DNA of 50,969 bases, from positions 1 through 50,969 of the IMG/VR virus record IMGVR_UViG_3300042450_000877; one strand, written 5' to 3'. Of the stretch, positions 49,319-50,969 are shown piece after piece (position 1 is the first letter of the stretch; every line of letters begins with the position of its first letter). A program made the translations under genes and the position numbers. The notes under the pieces are model-generated. The model had not been told where the DNA came from and did not search any database. It saw only the letters and a list, made by a program, of their open reading frames with translations. Origin of the DNA: a virus.

Positions 49319-49491
49319 ATTATTATAAATCAAATTTTAAATTAATAAATACGTTTTCTTGGAATATTACAGAAATAGAAAACATGATGGTATGGGAGAG
49401 AGAAATCTATATCAATTTATTATTAGAAAATTTGCAAACACAAAATTCGTCACAATCAAATAATAACCCATTTAATATAATAAATCAATGA
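49288..49491 (+). CDS. 51: gp51-like C-terminal extension reached by -1 frameshift
   Basis: Frame -1 relative to gene 26, 67 codons. It reads 'YLSVRYFDLTDYYKSNFKLI', then 'NTFSWNITEIENMMVWEREI' and 'YINLLLENLQ', with a short polar tail. The 'EIENMMVWEREIYINLL' helix is typical of small gp51 proteins and of the T part of lambda-like tail chaperones. Its TGA stop overlaps the next ATG (ATGA at 49488), the coupling seen between real genes. An internal ATG at 49384 could give a 35-residue product, but no ribosome site precedes it, so frameshifting from gp26 is favoured. Confidence 0.75.
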   Translation, partial: YLSVRYFDLTDYYKSNFKLINTFSWNITEIENMMVWEREIYINLLLENLQTQNSSQSNNNPFNIINQ

Positions 49492-49979
49492 ATCCAGATA
49501 TAAACCAAAACACGTTTGATTTAGATTTAAGAGCTGAACAATCAAATTTTGATCAAGCATTAAATACTTCAACCAATTCAGAACAAAGATCTTATGTGTT
49601 TGAAATGGATCAAATCAAACAACCAGAAAATAATGTTGTTTCACTAACAGCACAATCACCAAGAATTCCAGACAGAGAAGTTATAAATCCGATGCAATCT
49701 AGTATGGCATCGTATGTTTCATTAAATACACCGATTGTACAAAGTGCTGAGACTATTCAATCAGGAATTCTTAATAGGGCATCCGGACAAGAAGAAATAT
49801 ATTCTGAAATGAATGGAATGTATAGTGCGATGCAAGAATTAAATTCTAAAATTGGTATGAAACAAGATTTAGTAAGCAATGATGTAGGTCGTACAGAATC
49901 ACGAACAACAAATATGCAAAAGAACGTAATGTTCTTTGATCGATTGGATAGAACTTTATCTCGTCCTTCATGGGGATAA
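49488..49979 (+). CDS. Hypothetical protein after 26/51 (163 aa)
   Basis: A 163-residue Gln/Asn/Ser-rich protein starting MNPDINQNTFDLDLRAEQSN, with helical stretches ('EEIYSEMNGMYSAMQELNSK') and no hydrophobic core. It is the last gene of the + strand late operon, coupled to the 51 frame by an ATGA overlap and followed at once by a strong hairpin terminator. In tailed phages, tape-measure genes often follow the frameshift pair, but this protein is far too short. Function unknown; tail assembly or virion role by position. Confidence 0.65.
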   Translation: MNPDINQNTFDLDLRAEQSNFDQALNTSTNSEQRSYVFEMDQIKQPENNVVSLTAQSPRIPDREVINPMQSSMASYVSLNTPIVQSAETIQSGILNRASGQEEIYSEMNGMYSAMQELNSKIGMKQDLVSNDVGRTESRTTNMQKNVMFFDRLDRTLSRPSWG

Positions 49980-50004
49980 AAAAAGCCCCTTGCGGGGCTT
50001 TTTT
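49979..50004. terminator. Bidirectional terminator between converging operons
   Basis: AAAAAAGCCCC, loop TTGC, GGGGCTTTTTT: a GC-rich 5-bp core flanked by A and T runs, so it acts as a Rho-independent terminator in both directions. It ends the 4-54-26/51 operon and gene 32. The stop codons of both genes touch it. Confidence 0.92.
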
Positions 50005-50861
50005 CAATCATTCTCCATTTCGGAGAAGTACTTTAGAGGATCCTTTTCCTCAATATCTTCACTGACTACCGTATCAGTGACATCATCTTCAATACTCTTT
50101 GACTCGGTGAACTGAGCACGAATATCGTCTCCGGTTGCCTTCTTGAGTCGTGCCTTGAGTTCATCATAACTCTTGAACTGACTCTTGTCGGTAAACTCCT
50201 TGAGGGCGTATTGCTTCTTCCAAAGTTCTTCTAGCTTTTTATCATCACCACCAAGAAGAGGAGCAGGAGCAGCAAACTCTGAACGATCATAATTCACGTA
50301 TCCACCGACATTGCGAATCTTAATCTTGAAATCTGCACCAGTCCAAAAGTTGAATGGATCAATTGCAGTCTCATCCTTAAATTCGGGATGAGCAAGTGCT
50401 TGAATCTTCTGGAAGATCTTGGTGCCATACTGATAAAGGAAAACCTTTCCTTTATTCTCTGGATTTGCTGGATCTTCAACAACAAGAATGTTTGAAATGT
50501 AAGTCAACTTACGCTTACGATTACGTGCAATATTCTTGTCATCCTCAATACCACTATTCCACAGTTCGGTATTTGCTTCACAAACAGGGCACTTCTCTCC
50601 AAGAGTCGTTGGGCAGTTTTCAAACAACCAACCACCCTTGCCCTTAAAGGCATGGCTGTAAACTGAAACAAAGGGACTATCTTCTCCTGCAATCTCAGGA
50701 AGGAATCGAATTACTGCATAACCGTTTCCAGCCTTGTCAATACCAGGCTTCCAAAGACGATCATCTTTGTAACTCTCCTTTGATGTGAGCTTATCCATAC
50801 GCTCGGTTAGGGATGCGACTGAGTTCTTACTCTTCTTCTTGAAATCTGAAAAATTTGCCAT
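50004..50861 (-). CDS. 32: Single-stranded DNA-binding protein gp32
   Basis: A 285-residue protein (T4: 301). The basic N-terminus 'MANFSDFKKKSKNSVASLTE' holds the LAST-type motif for cooperative binding. The zinc-binding residues are His70 and Cys83, Cys91, Cys94 ('ENCPTTLGEKCPVCEANTEL'), as in T4 (His64, Cys77, Cys87, Cys90). The OB fold follows, and the tail is acidic ('SIEDDVTDTVVSEDIEEKDP') and contacts other replication proteins. It coats single-stranded DNA in replication and recombination with UvsY, UvsX and UvsW. It has a strong early promoter and a leader hairpin. Confidence 0.96.
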   Translation of the reverse strand: MANFSDFKKKSKNSVASLTERMDKLTSKESYKDDRLWKPGIDKAGNGYAVIRFLPEIAGEDSPFVSVYSHAFKGKGGWLFENCPTTLGEKCPVCEANTELWNSGIEDDKNIARNRKRKLTYISNILVVEDPANPENKGKVFLYQYGTKIFQKIQALAHPEFKDETAIDPFNFWTGADFKIKIRNVGGYVNYDRSEFAAPAPLLGGDDKKLEELWKKQYALKEFTDKSQFKSYDELKARLKKATGDDIRAQFTESKSIEDDVTDTVVSEDIEEKDPLKYFSEMEND

Positions 50862-50870
50862 TGTATTTGC

Positions 50871-50887
50871 CCGAGGGTCTACCTCGG
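50871..50887 (-). promoter_or_regulatory. Leader hairpin upstream of gene 32
   Basis: On the - strand CCGAGG, a 5-nt loop and CCTCGG form a 6-bp GC-rich stem in the untranslated leader, 9 nt before the gene 32 ATG. In T4, gp32 represses its own translation by binding a pseudoknot and the unstructured leader. This stem could serve that role, but no second stem is obvious. Confidence 0.5.
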
Positions 50888-50900
50888 CCTTTCTGTGTTT

Positions 50901-50928
50901 AGTATACGTCTACAAATCAATTAGTCAA
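50901..50928 (-). promoter_or_regulatory. Sigma70-like promoter of gene 32
   Basis: On the - strand TTGACT (50923-50928), a 16-nt spacer and TATACT (50901-50906). The transcript would have a leader of about 33 nt that carries the hairpin. The -10 box and spacer length are the same as at the uvsY promoter. The remaining bases to 50969 show no gene. Confidence 0.65.
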
Positions 50929-50969
50929 TAGGTAGTTTACTATTTTTATTTGTTTCTTTGATAAAATGA

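Overview
This window looks like about 51 kb of the genome of a T4-like myovirus: an AT-rich contractile-tailed phage of the type found in aquatic bacteria, related to the cyanophage and pelagiphage branches. The call rests on an almost complete set of T4 core genes, recognised from motifs and from their conserved order: replication and recombination genes (32, 44, 45, 62, 46, 47, uvsW, uvsY), regulators (regA and the late sigma factor 55), and morphogenesis genes 4, 6, 13-23, 25, 26/51, 48 and 53. I see no integrase, rRNA, tRNA, CRISPR array or insertion sequence. The host cannot be read from the window.

Layout. Positions 1-4412 (- strand) hold virion surface and fibre genes, including an 850-residue fibre with two collagen-like stretches. 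A GT2 glycosyltransferase follows (4477-5712), then the replication block regA-62-44-45-small ORFs-46-47 (5721-11421), then gmd and the late sigma gene 55 (11402-13032). Positions 13054-24035 are a compact 14-gene glycan island, visibly more AT-rich than the replication genes. It encodes sugar-nucleotide enzymes (fucose-synthase-like SDR, split mini-transketolase, RmlB-like dehydratase, RfbH/E1-like 3-dehydrase), a methyltransferase and eight glycosyltransferase-like proteins. Divergent promoters separate it from uvsY-uvsW and a hypothetical gene on the + strand (24121-26769). Positions 26770-47616 (- strand) carry the head, neck, tail and baseplate module in classic order. A short + strand segment (47651-49979) has gene 4, a tube-fold protein, 26/51 and a hypothetical protein. 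Gene 32 closes the window on the - strand.

How the parts work together. Sigma70-like promoters (TTGAC(A/T), 16 nt, TAT(A/T)(C/T)T) precede uvsY, the glycan island and gene 32; gene 55 has TTGTAT-17-TATAAT. T4-type late boxes (NATAAATA or CTAAATA) precede the capsid, sheath, scaffold, baseplate and fibre genes, as expected from a phage with its own gp55 and sliding clamp. The glycan genes look able to make GDP-fucose (gmd plus the SDR) and to transfer it (two GT10-like, one GT11 and one HxRGTD enzyme). The RfbH-like and transketolase-like enzymes suggest a second, possibly branched, deoxy sugar. The Thr-rich collagen-like tip of the fibre is one candidate acceptor; the host envelope is the other.

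Most notable finds: (1) a textbook -1 frameshift signal (U UUU UUU, 6-nt spacer, perfect 9-bp hairpin) that would fuse gp26 to a gp51-like peptide, like lambda G/GT; (2) the fucose and branched-sugar glycan island; (3) a GT25 gene whose conserved N-terminus continues upstream of any ordinary start codon; (4) promoters placed so that uvsY and gene 55 mRNAs would be leaderless.
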